64,000 nt of DNA from Apteryx mantelli (taxonomy: Eukaryota > Chordata > Aves > Apterygiformes > Apterygidae): positions 22,907,207-22,971,206 of the forward strand of contig NC_089983.1 in the NCBI RefSeq assembly GCF_036417845.1, written 5' to 3'. The notes under the pieces were generated by a model that saw only the letters and a list, made by a program, of their open reading frames with translations, did no database searches and was not told the origin of the DNA. This document shows, piece after piece, positions 37,245 through 48,463 of the stretch (its first letter is position 1; every line of letters begins with the position of its first letter). Both the position numbers and the translations under genes were made by a program.

Positions 37245-38330
37245 ATGACCAAATCGTACAGCGAGAGTGGGCTGATGGGCGAACCCCAGCCGCAGGGGCC
37301 CCCGAGCTGGACGGACGAGTGCCTCAGCTCCCAGGACGAGGAGCACGAGGCGGACAAGAAGGAGGAGGACCTCGAGGGTCTGCACGCCGAGGCCGAGGAG
37401 GACTCGCTGCGAAACGGCGAGGAGGAGGACGAGGAGGACGACTTGGATGAAGAGGAGGAGGAAGAGGAAGAGGAGGACGACGACGACCAGAAGCCCAAGA
37501 GGCGAGGCCCCAAGAAGAAGAAGATGACCAAGGCGCGCATGGAGCGGTTCAAGCTGCGGCGCATGAAGGCCAACGCGCGGGAGCGCAACCGCATGCACGG
37601 CCTGAACGCGGCCCTGGACAACCTGCGCAAGGTGGTGCCCTGCTACTCCAAGACGCAGAAGCTGTCCAAGATCGAGACGCTGCGCCTGGCGAAGAACTAC
37701 ATCTGGGCGCTCTCCGAGATCCTGCGCTCCGGCAAGAGCCCCGACCTGGTCTCCTTCGTGCAGACCCTGTGCAAGGGCCTGTCGCAGCCCACCACCAACC
37801 TGGTGGCCGGCTGCCTGCAGCTCAACCCGCGGACGTTCCTGCCCGAGCAGAGCCCCGACGTGGCGCCGCACCTGCCGCCGGCGGGCGCCTCCTTCCCGGC
37901 GCACCCGTACCCCTACCAGTCGCCGGGGCTGCCCAGCCCGCCCTACGGCACCATGGACAGCTCCCACCTCTTCCACGCCAAGGCGCCGCCCGGCTTCGGC
38001 GCCGCCCTCGAGCCCTTCTTCGAGGGCGGCCTGGGCGAGTGCGCCAGCCCCGCCTTCGACGGCCCGCTCAGCCCGCCCCTCAGCGTCAGCGGCAACTTCG
38101 CCTTCAAGCACGAGCCCGCCGGCGACTTCGACAAGGGCTTCGCCTTCAGCGTGCACTACCCCGCCGCCGCCGCCGCCCTGGCCGCCGCGCCCGCCCACGG
38201 GCCCGTCTTCGCCGCCGGCGCCGCCCGCTGCGACCTGCCCGTCGAGGGGCTGCTGCCCTACGAGGGCCACCCGCACCCGCACCACGAGCGCGGCCTCGGC
38301 GCCCCGCTCCACGCCATCTTCCACGACTGA
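37245..38330 (+). CDS. NEUROD1: NEUROD1, neurogenic differentiation 1 bHLH transcription factor
   Basis: The protein has 361 residues against 356 in human. It is a nuclear class II bHLH activator that pairs with E-proteins on CANNTG boxes in neurons, retina, inner ear and pancreatic endocrine cells. Visible parts: the start [14 protein letters not shown] typical of NEUROD1; an acidic Glu/Asp tract (about 40-81); a basic nuclear-localisation stretch [10 protein letters not shown] (84-93); the bHLH (about 105-157) with DNA-contacting [11 protein letters not shown] and helix 2 [18 protein letters not shown]; the NeuroD-family segment [22 protein letters not shown], shown here in part ([17 protein letters not shown], 162-178); a proline-rich transactivation region with the SPPLS phosphosite area (about 276-280); and the C-terminal AIFHD. 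The ATG has A at -3 and follows the acceptor by nine nt. The whole ORF lies in one exon. Codons end almost always in G or C, and the tail holds alanine runs (306-315, 323-327) not usual in mammals. Identification is secure against NEUROD2/4/6 by the N-terminus and C-terminus. Confidence 0.98.
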   Translation: MTKSYSESGLMGEPQPQGPPSWTDECLSSQDEEHEADKKEEDLEGLHAEAEEDSLRNGEEEDEEDDLDEEEEEEEEEDDDDQKPKRRGPKKKKMTKARMERFKLRRMKANARERNRMHGLNAALDNLRKVVPCYSKTQKLSKIETLRLAKNYIWALSEILRSGKSPDLVSFVQTLCKGLSQPTTNLVAGCLQLNPRTFLPEQSPDVAPHLPPAGASFPAHPYPYQSPGLPSPPYGTMDSSHLFHAKAPPGFGAALEPFFEGGLGECASPAFDGPLSPPLSVSGNFAFKHEPAGDFDKGFAFSVHYPAAAAALAAAPAHGPVFAAGAARCDLPVEGLLPYEGHPHPHHERGLGAPLHAIFHD

Positions 38331-39715
38331 GCCCCGCCGCCGCCGCCGCCGCCGCCTCGCTTGCGGAGGGCCGCGCCGCGCCGCGCCGCCGCTGCCTTGA
38401 GGAGGGAGGCGCAGGGAGCGCCCGCCCCTGCTCCCCGCCCCGTCGTGTCGCCCGACAGCTCCCTGAGGCTGCCCTGCAAGTCTGGTGCAGGCGCGTTCGG
38501 ATCGTGTTAATCTTCTGATCGGGATAACAAAAATCACGAGCAATAATTAGGATCTATGCAATTTTTAAACTCGCAATGGGCCAATTACAAAATATATATG
38601 AAATCTATATTTTTCAACCAACGTTTTACTACTTGTTACCTTTCCCATGCTGAATTATTTTGTTGTGATTTTGTACAGAATTTTTAATGACTTTTTATAA
38701 TGTGAATTTCCTATTTTAAACCATGCAGCTTCATCAATTTTTATACATATTGGAAAGGTAGAATTATATCTAATTTATACAAAATAATTTAAATAATTTA
38801 AACCAGCAGAAAAGTGCTTAGAAAAGTTATGTTGCCTTAGCACTTGTTTCCTTTCAAATAGTTAAAAAATGCACAATCCGGGCAATTTCTTTCCCATGAA
38901 AGTCTTTTTTTTTTTCCTCTCTTTCTCTCTCTTTTTTTCCTTTTCCCCTACAACAAGAACCAGATCCCTAGGTCTTGAGAAGATATAAGAACGAGAGACT
39001 TATTTTCTATTAAAACATATCAGTTCAACACATTACTTGCACAAACTTGTATATAAATATTATAAGCAAATGCCAACACCCTTTTTAAATCAAAAGCTGC
39101 TTGACTATCACATACAATTTGCACTGTTTCTTTTAAGTCTTTGAACCCCTTTGCATTCCGTGATTTTTTTGAAGAGATCTTGAAGATATTAATGTTTCCA
39201 GACAATATAAATGCATGATTTTATACATATTCACACAAGCCGTGGTTGTCATATACTCATATTATAAATCGGAGCCTAAAACTAATCAGGTTGTTAAAGT
39301 TGGGCTATATACCTATTGTAGTCGATTAGTATGGTAGCTTAAAACAAATTCAAACCATTTAATCCGTAATTAGAACAATAGCTATTGCATGTACAATGCA
39401 GTCCAGAATAAGTGCTGTTTGAAATGTAATGCTGGTTCAACTGGAATCAATCTGTACTGTAATTTTGTTTGTAATCCTGTATATTATGATGTAATGCACA
39501 CTGGGATTTTAGAAAACATCTATTCTTTTGCAACAACATAGTATTGAACATTTGGTCGAATGTTGCATTTCTCCCTAAATGTGATTTTTTTTTTCCTTAG
39601 TGTAAGTAATTCCTATGGGATTATTGTTTTATTCGGATAGCTCATGAAAGGTGCGACACTTACTATTTGTAGAATAAAATTTGGACTAAAAAAAATAAAG
39701 GCACGGCTTCCTTGC
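38331..39715 (+). other. NEUROD1: NEUROD1 3' UTR
   Basis: It starts with a (GCC)n run (38335-38357) and GC-rich sequence, then turns sharply AT-rich at about 38520. The AT-rich part resembles, from memory, the well conserved mammalian NEUROD1 3' UTR, for example the TTTGTACAGAATTTTTAATG core at about 38669. A Pumilio-type TGTATATA word lies at 39049-39056, and poly(T)/AU-rich stretches at about 38907-38945. Such features suggest post-transcriptional control, which is inference. Confidence 0.8.
39673..39699 (+). terminator. NEUROD1: NEUROD1 polyadenylation signals
   Basis: Two AATAAA hexamers at 39673-39678 and 39694-39699, followed by a GT-rich stretch (GTATTTTGTTCGTTTGTTT, 39737-39755). Cleavage is expected near 39710-39720, giving a 3' UTR of about 1.4 kb. 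Confidence 0.8.
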
Positions 39716-39789
39716 TTATCTTGGGGTGGACGAGCGGGTATTTTGTTCGTTTGTTTACAGCGGACCTAGCGCTTCGCATCACTGAAGGG

Positions 39790-40280
39790 GGAGAAGGGGA
39801 GCAGAAAGGCAGCGCGGGTGGGAGCCGCGGAAGCCGTAACGGAGTTTTCCCTGCCGGTTGCGCGTTTGGGCTTTAGCAGCGCTCCGGCACCCATTTGGTC
39901 CTCCGCAGCCGCCGCGGCGCGGAAGGTACGCGCGCCGCCCGGTGCGCGCCGGCCGCTCTGCTGCCGCTCCCTTCCGCGCCAGGCGGCGGCGGCTGGAGGG
40001 CGGCTCTGCCCGGCTGCGCGCAGGGTTGCGCGGCGCCGGGCGGCCCCAGCGCGCCGCGGCGGCTGCCCGCGGTGCCGGTCGCCCTTCGCGACCTGCCTCC
40101 TCGCCAGACCCGCACCCCGCGGTTCCCTCTCTTCCCCGGCTGCTCCGCGGCTGCAGAAGCGCGGAGCCGCGACCCGCGGGAGCGCGGTTCCCCGCGGCAC
40201 CGGGCGCGATCAACAGGTCTTTGCCCCGGGGGGAGGGACGGAAACCAGCGCGGGCTCCGCGCGTCCCTTGAAACACATCG
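39790..40280. promoter_or_regulatory. CpG island just downstream of NEUROD1
   Basis: About 490 bp of dense CpG, starting about 70 bp after the predicted NEUROD1 poly(A) site and about 8 kb before CERKL. No TATA box is seen. ORFs of 130-170 codons occur in several frames on both strands and look like GC artefacts. It could be a promoter for a lncRNA or an alternative CERKL 5' exon, or part of the NEUROD1 Polycomb-type CpG domain. Confidence 0.6.
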
Positions 40281-43200
40281 TACACGAATCACAGACCGCA
40301 GGCACTTCATAAACTGCCCAAATTCAGCAGAAAGTGAACAGGCTCCCCTGTGAAGGAGGGCATTTTTCACGAGAAATCAAGCTATTAACTGCTATTTCCA
40401 AAGGTGTTTATAGCTACAGAAATCCAACACCATGGTGCTGAAAACCTGTATTTGTTTTGCAGTGTTCTTACTGCCAGTCTTTTGTGCTAAGAACACGCCG
40501 AAAATTAATTGCGAGGCTGGCTGATTCATTTTGCAGCAGCTCGCTCTCATTTTGCCCGAGCCTGCAGCTCTGCAATCCAAAATTGTTGCTGAATCTGGAA
40601 AGGAGGCGAGCAAAAGACAACTCTTCAAGCACCTGATTAACCCTTTCTAGTCAGTGCCAATATAGCTAAATATACCTTAGGTAACCTAAGGAGGGGACAT
40701 GAGTGACAATTTTTAAGGTAAGATTGAAAAAGCTGACCCAGGCTTGTTTGCCTTTTGGTTATGCGCCTTCTTCTTAAACATAAGGATTCTTCTAGTCAGT
40801 CAAGGGGCAACTCGCATGCCACCATCTTTTATTCAAAGGCAGGCACAGATGTTCCTTCTGCAGGGGAGGTTTTAATTTATGAAAATGATATTGTTTATGC
40901 ATGAATGCACTCTGCATAACACACAGTACTTCCATCTGATGAGAGAAATACCACAGAACCAGTGCCAATGTCAGGAACATATTCTGCAAATTTAGTCGCT
41001 TAAATGTTTAATGAATATTTGGAAGGCATTTCCAAATCACAAGAAACCTTTTCAATTACCTTTCCTTTTCCACAGTTAATAACAAAATCCAACTCCTCTA
41101 GCCAATGCAATTTACCTAAAAGATCCAACGAGGCTCTCTGAATGTTTGCTACCACAATACTTAAGAGGAAATAATATTTTAATGTTATGAGCAACATAAT
41201 AAAGAAAATTAATTAGGCATTTTGGTAACTAGAGGCTCCATTTTACAAATCACTTGTGAGTTTTGCTATTTCAATTAGTTTAGTTTTTTCCCCCCTTATA
41301 ATATATTGGAGTTCTTTTTTTATTTGCTGCTGCTTCTTATGCCTCTGTGCTATTTATTTTTTCTTACTGTTAATAATATCAGGCCAAATCCTGAAATCTG
41401 TACTCACGACTCCCACAGGAAGGTCTATCAAGGGCTCTTTCAAAGGAAAGAATTACTCACACTGTTCCTCTCCTATGAACATATCACTAATTAACTTAGG
41501 CTATAGTGGGATTATCTAACTTTCTCATGTGGAGGAGACTGTGGGGTTGAGTCATACCCACGTATATGCTAGGTAATCCAGAAGAGGCCTAGAACTTTCT
41601 TTTTATGGCTCTTTGCAACCAGTAGCTTTTCTCTTCTTCTTCATGCGTATTTCTCTGAGAGCAGAAATCATTCTGCCACTGGTGTGTGCTTGGGAAGACA
41701 CCTGTAAAATCCCTGCAGGAACAGCACATGAGTAATCATCGTGGCTGGAAGCTTTTCCCTTCTCGGTTTTCCGAAGCAGCAGGAGAGGATCTGGAGGTTA
41801 TTGATGCATGGAGGGCAGAGAGGTCTGTAACCATGGCACAGACCAGGGCATAGCCACAGACATCAAGAGACTGAAACCTCAGGTTTTACCTAACCTGAAT
41901 GAAAAATGTGCCTGAATATCATGCGGCTTTGGCCCAGTGCCTTCGGTAGTACTCCCTGAGGGAATAAGGGCAGTCAGTAGCTTCAAGCAGGCTCGAGGTA
42001 TCAGAAGTCACCAGAAGACAACATAGAGTTACTTCCTCCAGAAGCTAGTGTTCCAGAATTTTAATAAACTAATACTAGTAAGCAACATATAACCTCAGAG
42101 GTAATAGGAATTAATATAAATAATTCCAAACTACTTTTTGTGAGCAAATAAAACAAGCCTTTTATATCATCCATAATGCTAAAAAATCTTTCAGTTATTT
42201 CAACACTGTAACTGATCAAAATTGGATCCAGTATTATCGTAACAGTTGTTTTTAACATTTTCAAAACATAAAGTATCTCCTTTTTTAAAAGAAAAGACTA
42301 TTAACAAGGTAGTATTCCTGCACAAAGATGAACCTGCCAAGTTGTTTTAAAAATTAGAGAGCTAAATTTCACTTCCTTGTTTATATATATAGTGTCTAAA
42401 GTCAAAATCACTCAGTTCTTACTCATTCCTGTTCAGGAAAGAACTCTCACAGAAATCAAAACTTGGAGTTTTGCCTGCTGAAGTAGCAGGGAAAATATGC
42501 AGAAATTGGTCATTGTTTTTATTCACCAAGATGGCTTGCGTAGTAATTATTTCAGAAATTACAAATGGTCTACACTCATTCCTTAGCTGCAAATTCCATA
42601 TTACAAAGTCTTGAAAAACACAGTACATTAATACATATTGAATCAGTGAGCTGAAGACCTGCAAATAGACTGTTCTTTAAATATGTACATAAGTGTTTTT
42701 TAAATAATTCATATATGTATTTAACAAACCGTCAGAAGCTATGCAGTACAAAATTAAATCTGACAATGCTCTCAAAGCATTCTCTTAAGTATTTAGGTTG
42801 CCTACAGGGTATGTAAAACATAGAATATCAGTCCTGATTTTCAGTTCCTAGCTTGTAGTAGCTGGTAGCACAGAGTTAACTGCATTTTATATGAAACAAA
42901 ATAGAAACAATTATGACCTAAGCTATTTACCAATGTTTTGGTGACAGAACAATAGAAAACAAGAGTCATAATAAATTTTATTATCTTAAAAAGATAACAT
43001 GTTAACCTTAACACAAAGAAGAAATAAAATGATCCTCCCATCAACACATTCTCATTTTATATTCCTTTCCATTATCACATTTTTCTCTTCTGTTTTGATT
43101 AAGATCTCTTTCAGCTCCCATTTCTCTTAAGAACAACTTTAACCTTGAGTTTCAGACTTCATTTTTTTTTCCTACTTATCCCCGCATAATCCTTTCATTC

Positions 43201-44030
43201 CTTCTTCTTCTCCTTTTTGCAGACATTTCTCTCAAACCTATATTTGTCCATCTCCACAACTTCAGGCTTTATTTTCCTTCTTTGCTCTTTCCTCTCTCGC
43301 TCTTTTTGATGTTTTCCTTCTCCTTTTCAGACATTTATTCATCATCATCATCATCATCATCATCATAATAATGCTCTCTTCTATATATTATTTCTGCCAT
43401 TTTTCTTCAGAATAATTAGCTTATGGCTGCACTCATTTCATAAAAAGCTTGGTGTTCTGCTTCATATCTCTTCTTTAAGTCCAGGAAAAAGAACACAACA
43501 AAGATGAATTAATATTGATAGTTATAGAAATAATAGATTCTTCTCTGGAGTAGCAATGAAAGAAGGAAAAATGCTTAGAAGGGCTAATATTTTGGGACTG
43601 AAAAGCTGAAGCATAACTGACCACACACTAAGCCTTTATTGTATAAGCAGGCACTGTAGCCAGAAAAACAGACAAGCCAAGGATATGCTGCCAATTTCAA
43701 AATTCAGATCCCTCCAGAAGTAAATTTCTATTAGCCTGTGATACAGTCCGGCTACCAGAAATGTCCAGCTGCATCCTCCAGATTGGTCAAAGGTTTTTTT
43801 CCTCACAGCATCCTCTATTGTCTTGTCTTGTCTTAATTCCCATTCCCTAATTTCAGCCTTCTGTTATCCATGGGTCAAAGACTGGCCTTCCAGTTCCTCA
43901 ACTATTCACCTAATGGCATTCTTCTATTTGATTTCTTGAAGGAGAGGATTTATTTTCTGACAGTATGCTTTACCTCCTTGCTCTCCTCCAGTAACTACTG
44001 GCTCCACCTCTCTCGCTTCCTCTTCCTTCC
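40281..44030. other. Intergenic DNA between NEUROD1 and CERKL
   Basis: No gene is supported. A short palindrome, CCTTAGGT-A-ACCTAAGG, lies at 40675-40691. ORFs are below 90 codons. The strand is AT-rich with pyrimidine-rich patches at about 43070-43330. Confidence 0.6.
43340..43371 (+). repeat. (ATC)n microsatellite
   Basis: Eight or so copies of ATC/CAT followed by ATA ATA variants. Confidence 0.95.
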
Positions 44031-44039
44031 AGGAGGTTA

Positions 44040-45115
44040 TCCTGGTTCCTCTCGGTCTTCAGACGTTCTCCTAGAACGTTTCTGAATCTCTCAGATTTCT
44101 GAGAGTCCTGCTACTTGCTGGCATCTACAGACCCAGGGACCACTTCCTTCCTCAGGCGAGGAATATGGGCAGTTGGGAGAAGTTAGATTGTCCCCCAGGT
44201 CCTTGCTACTTCTCGCAGGGCCCAGGGCATGGCACGCCTCTCCTGGAAGGTCAGCTGCTCAAGGTCAGCGCCCTGACACCCCGCAGGGTCTCCTCCACCT
44301 CTGCTGAGGAGTACCTCTAAGCAGCCGTGGGGGGGACATCTCTCCTCCTTCACTCAAAGCTGCATTTAGGCTGAGGATCTCACCCTTGGTGTTTGCCTTA
44401 GCGACACCACAGCCATGCCTGCGCCTGGCCATCACCCTGGCCACTGACTTGACATCTCGGCTTGACCTCGGACCTGCCTCATCGCTACGGATTTGTCCGG
44501 CCATCGGGACTCCTGACTGGATGTGGTGACCACGCCGGCCCTGCCCTGCTCTCCTTGCTCAGCCACGGTGGGACTGCCCCTTGCCTGGGGCCCCACTGGC
44601 CTCGTGCTCCTCCTCGGCTCCTGCTCAACTCCACTTTCGGGGCAGCCTGCCCTTGCAGCTCCTTGACCCTTCTCCTCCCTCCTCCCTGGCTGTCAGGGCC
44701 CTAACGGGCCTTAACAGCCCTGAGCAGCCCCACCTGGGACCCCCACCCACCCCTGCTGCGCCCCAGGGCTGTATTTAAGCTCAGCCTGGGGCCATCAGCC
44801 CTAGGGGTGCTGTAGTGGTGCTGGGCTCTAGGCTTGCCTGCTACAGGCCCTGCTGATCTGGACTCTGACCTGCCTGCTTGCCCCATCGCCGCAGCCCTGT
44901 GGGGGCTCTCGGCCAGCCCCGGCTGCCAGCCCAGCCCAGCCTGGCGCTGCTCACCCTGCCCAGGTACCGTGGGACGGGCCCTGCCCTGCCCTGCTGCCTG
45001 GGTTTTGCTCCCTGCCCCGTGGGGAAGAGCTGGGGCACGTGCAGCCCCTTTTCCAGGGAAGTCCTGTGTGTGGAGGCTCCAGACACCGGTCTGGAAAAGG
45101 GTTAGGATATTTTAC
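44040..45115. mobile_element. GC-rich block, possible old LTR or GC-rich retroelement
   Basis: About 1.1 kb of C/T-rich, GC-rich DNA with sharp borders in AT-rich surroundings. It carries many CTGCC/CCTGCC words, a TGTGGTGACCACG word (44522) and a TATTTAAGC promoter-like word (44773), followed by CTGG/CAGG-rich sequence. This layout resembles GC-rich LTRs of avian endogenous retroelements. No target-site duplication, primer-binding site or coding domain could be shown. No ORF has a recognisable domain. A non-transposon GC-rich segment remains possible. Confidence 0.4.
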
Positions 45116-47600
45116 TGCTAGACTATTCTGCATTTTCTTCCAATTCAGTGTGACATAATCTGTGAAATGTGATATTAATTAAAAAAAAACCCAAACCCTG
45201 GAACTGATAAACTGAAAACTGATAGCCTTGCATAGAGTAGTAGTTTTCAAGGAAAACAAGTATCTGTCTCTTAGAAATGATTGTGATAATGGAGTAGTTG
45301 TAAACAGCAGTAAACCCACAGTGAACAAAATCATATATCCCTGAAATGATTTTTTGTTATTATATAAGACTTCCTTGATATTACTACTTCATATTTTCGT
45401 CTACTACATTTTTGTATCTTGACAGTTATTGGTTTAATATTCCCTTCAAGTAACATCAATAAAATGGTATTACAACTTTTACTGACATCAGTTGAAGGGT
45501 ATTACAAGTCTCCTGGGAACTGTAATATTCTTTCAATGATGGCAGTGATAGCAGTATTGTTTTATGTCTCTAAGACAGTTATTAGCTTATCCTTTCCTTT
45601 ACCTTATGAGAAATAATCTGGTATCAATATAATATATATGTAGATTGGGTAGGCTAATAAATGGTCTCAGAAACAAATAAAAAAGGCGGTAGTGGTTTGT
45701 AAAGAGCATAGAGCTTCAAAGATGATTCAATCGTTTTCTGTTCAATATTGCACTTTATCTTCTAGTTAATGATTTAACTTTCCTTTTGAATGACATCAGT
45801 GAAAACACATTAAAGCTCACTGATGTCAAAAAACTGATACAAGCTTGATTGGTTCATCTACTGTTGTAGTTGTCAGAATATTAAACTGGTGAGGCAAGTA
45901 TGTTTGGCTTATTTTTTTCCTGCCTTGTCACTCATTTCTCTTTAGGTGAAAAAACTTATTTAGCACAAAACTTCCATATTTTGTACATAATTTCAATTGT
46001 TTACACTTTGTCTGATTATTCTGCAGTCAAGATATTTACCTTCCAGCAAAGAGTATCTATGGGACAAAAAAAATTAGCACAATTAAAAAAAAAAAAAAAA
46101 GTCAGAAGATCATTAACAGTTTTAAGGGAGCAGAAACATTGTGATGATGTTATAATTCAGAAGCACTGTTTTCCCTTGTTAATAAAACCTACTTTAAGCA
46201 GTCCTTTTTTAGTTAACATAATATTTTATCCATTTCATGTTAATTTTCTAGGAATATTTTTTATAACCCTGTAAAGACTGAGAACAATCTTATAATGGCA
46301 ACAGTTGTCATTGGTGTGAACCTCTCAAGGAGTATGAAAGAGGGGAAAAATTCTCCACAAAAGATAAGTAATTACAAATCAAATAGAGAGTACTTTCACT
46401 CTCAATGTTTTTTCCATTACAATAAATATTAGATTTTTGAACAGTCACTGGGGGAAGGGGGAGAAGAGGCAAATTTGTCAGAACTACATCTCACTTAATG
46501 TTGAATCAATAATTTGATGTAAATTCAAAAGCACTTAAAGTTTGTTTATTTCCCAGATATTCAGAGCATACTTGAAACTCTGCAAAGTAATAAATGGGTC
46601 TAAGCAACTTGAGTATTAAAAGGCTGTACCATAGTGTCTTTTTAAGTTTCTTAAAACTGTCTTCTCAGCTATGCAATTAGCAACTTGGTACAAATTTTTA
46701 TGGAATGATCAAGGAAGGCCACTTCATAGTCATTACATAGTGTATCATTTTGTGGACTTCAGCTGGCTTAATTACAGATGGTCAGATTTTCTCATATATC
46801 TAACATCACAAACATTACAGAAAGTCTTGGAAATTTTCGCATTTAAGTTTGAATTGCAATTCATGTTACTCATGATCCATGAAAGGCAATATATTTTTAT
46901 TTTATTACTTTATTTCTTAGAGGGACATAATATGTTTATCTTATTATAAATACATACGAATAAACAGTTCAGTAATTTTATCGCCTAAAAATGTCTTTTC
47001 CACGCAGTAATAATTCACCATGAAACCATACAACTCAGAACTAAACCCCCCACTGTTTTTTTTTCTTTTTTCCACAAGTTAAGTCCTTACAGGCTCAGAA
47101 GCACCTTATAAATTGGAGTTGACACTGGAGCTCTAACACAATCGTCATCAGTGAATCTTACGATATCTGAGCAAAGCTGTCAGACCTGCAAACAGTAACA
47201 TCTCCCACTAACAGCACGTGAGTAAAGCACGTCTCCCTCCTCTGCATTTAAGCAAGGCAGATGAGGGATGAGTCTCTGCAGCCTTCCAGGGATATCTTCT
47301 GCACTGGCCCATTTGTGACAGCACTTAATGCTGTTTGAGCTTACATTAGATTCTGACTCTGGCTTAAATATTTCTCATAACTGTTATGAGTGCACATCAT
47401 AATTATGATACTTCTGTTTAGGTATATGATAATATTCAATTTTGCAATATGAAACTCAGCACAACATGTATCTTAATACTGAGCCATTGGCGAAGCTTGT
47501 GAACGGCTTGACTCTTCTAGTACGAAAGGGCTATTATCACTTTTGTTGTATGATAGTTTTCTGAAGCTAAATAATATTACTGATGATAATGAAAAGCAGA
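45116..47600. other. AT-rich intergenic DNA upstream of CERKL
   Basis: I see no gene or identifiable transposon. A 16-A run lies at 46085-46100. ORFs up to 124 codons lack recognisable domains. Confidence 0.6.
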
Positions 47601-47607
47601 AGTCACT

Positions 47608-47615
47608 ATAAAAGC
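47608..47615 (+). promoter_or_regulatory. TATA-like box upstream of CERKL
   Basis: TATAAAAG lies 487 bp before the CERKL ATG and just before the CpG island. If used, transcription would start near 47640 and the 5' UTR would contain the six-copy 12-bp GC array. The more usual start would be at the GC boxes near 48000-48020. Confidence 0.35.
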
Positions 47616-47679
47616 GTCTTAGGGGATTCTAACAAAACACAACGTCAACTTTGGTAGCTAAACCCCCTCACCACTCTCC

Positions 47680-48094
47680 TCGGGGCAGCAAAGGGCGCTG
47701 GGGAGAACCCGGCCGTGGAACGCCGCAGCCTCTGGGCGGCTGTGGCCGTGTCCCCAAGGCACCGTGTAAAGCGGAAGGCGGCCTCGGCTCACCCTGGTTC
47801 CTAGAGCAGCTCCAGGAGCCGGTGCCCGGGCTGGCAGCTGTTCTTCCCCGCGCTACTCGGCAGGGCGCCGCGGCCGCGCCCCCGCTCCCGGCCCCGCTCC
47901 CGGCCCCGCTCCCGGCCCCGCTCCCGGCCCCGCTCCCGGCCCCGCTCCCGGCCCGCCGTTTCCCGGGCGACCGGCCGCGGGCGGGGCCGCCCCTGGGGCG
48001 GGGCGGGGCGGGGCGGGCGCTGCCTTGGCAGCCGCCGGGACGCGGCGAGCGCCGGCCGCAACCCCGCGCGGCGGCGGCGGGCGGTCGCGCCGCC
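47680..48094 (+). promoter_or_regulatory. CERKL: CERKL CpG-island promoter and 5' UTR
   Basis: A GC-rich CpG island that runs on through exon 1. Tandem GC boxes (repeated GGGGC, about 47997-48018) lie about 75-100 bp before the ATG, the usual position for a TATA-less Sp1-type promoter. The six-copy array of CCCCGCTCCCGG (47880-47951) sits just upstream. Confidence 0.7.
47880..47951 (+). repeat. Six perfect copies of a 12-bp GC unit upstream of CERKL
   Basis: The unit is CCCCGCTCCCGG, repeated six times without a mismatch. The same unit recurs in the opposite orientation at 48440-48463, just beyond CERKL exon 1. Confidence 0.95.
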
Positions 48095-48428
48095 ATGCTG
48101 GGCGCCAGGGGCCCCTTGCTGCGCGCCCGGCCCGAGCGGTCGGTGGGCCCTGCCGGCGGCCGCCCCGGGCGGGGGGGCGCCCGGCCGGCCGCCCCCGCGC
48201 CGCCCTCCTCCTCCTCCTCCTCCTCCTCCGCGGCGGCGGGGCCCGAGGAGCGCAGGCGGCGGCGGCGGGTGGCCCCGCCGGGCAGGGCCGCCGCGCCGGC
48301 AGGGGCCGGGGCGGGGGAGGAGCCGCTGCTCCTCAGGGGCATCTTCGAGATCGGCCGGAGGAGCTGCGACGTGGTGCTGAGCGCCCGGCGGCTGCGCTGG
48401 AGCCCCATCCTGCCCGAGAGCCCCGCAG
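48095..48428 (+). CDS. CERKL: CERKL exon 1, ceramide kinase-like (partial, 5' end)
   Basis: The 5' coding exon of a ceramide-kinase-like protein, a diacylglycerol-kinase-fold family member linked in human to retinitis pigmentosa, with photoreceptor-protective roles. The exon encodes 111 complete codons plus the first base of codon 112. It begins MLGARGPLL, then has a low-complexity region with an eight-serine run (about 38-45) and an arginine run (53-58). It then holds the conserved block [19 protein letters not shown] (78-96) and [13 protein letters not shown] (99-111), which matches the end of mammalian CERKL exon 1 and opens the PH-like N-terminal region. The donor is CAG|GTGGGA. The start ATG has G at -3. 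The frame is open further upstream, but the GC boxes place transcription start only shortly before this ATG. The N-terminal 75 residues are poorly conserved in the family. The rest of the gene lies beyond the window. Confidence 0.92.
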
Positions 48429-48439
48429 GTGGGACGGGG

Positions 48440-48463
48440 CCGGGAGCGGGGCCGGGAGCGGGG
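48440..48463 (-). repeat. Two inverted copies of the 12-bp GC unit after exon 1 donor
   Basis: Two perfect copies of CCGGGAGCGGGG, the reverse complement of the 47880-47951 unit. They start 11 nt after the exon 1 splice junction. A degenerate half copy precedes them. Confidence 0.95.

Noticed and set aside
37769-38518. 249-codon + strand ORF in another NEUROD1 frame
   Set aside because: It is an Arg/Ala/Pro-rich frame-shifted reading of the NEUROD1 coding region.
37203-38543. 446-codon minus-strand ORF opposite NEUROD1
   Set aside because: It is a shadow of the GC3-saturated NEUROD1 coding exon. The residues are Val/Leu/Arg/Gly-rich and low-complexity, with no domain.
40675-40691. CCTTAGGTAACCTAAGG palindrome
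   Set aside because: Its 8-bp arms with one central base are notable, but an isolated short palindrome in 64 kb is not strong evidence of function.
47510-47540. TCTAGTACGAAAGG resembling the end of mitochondrial 16S rRNA
   Set aside because: Only about 14 nt match and the flanks do not. This is too short to call a nuclear mitochondrial insertion.
47651-48094. In-frame upstream extension of CERKL exon 1
   Set aside because: The extension has no ATG supported by context, contains the GC repeat array and GC boxes, and is most likely promoter and 5' UTR. The ATG at 48095 fits better.
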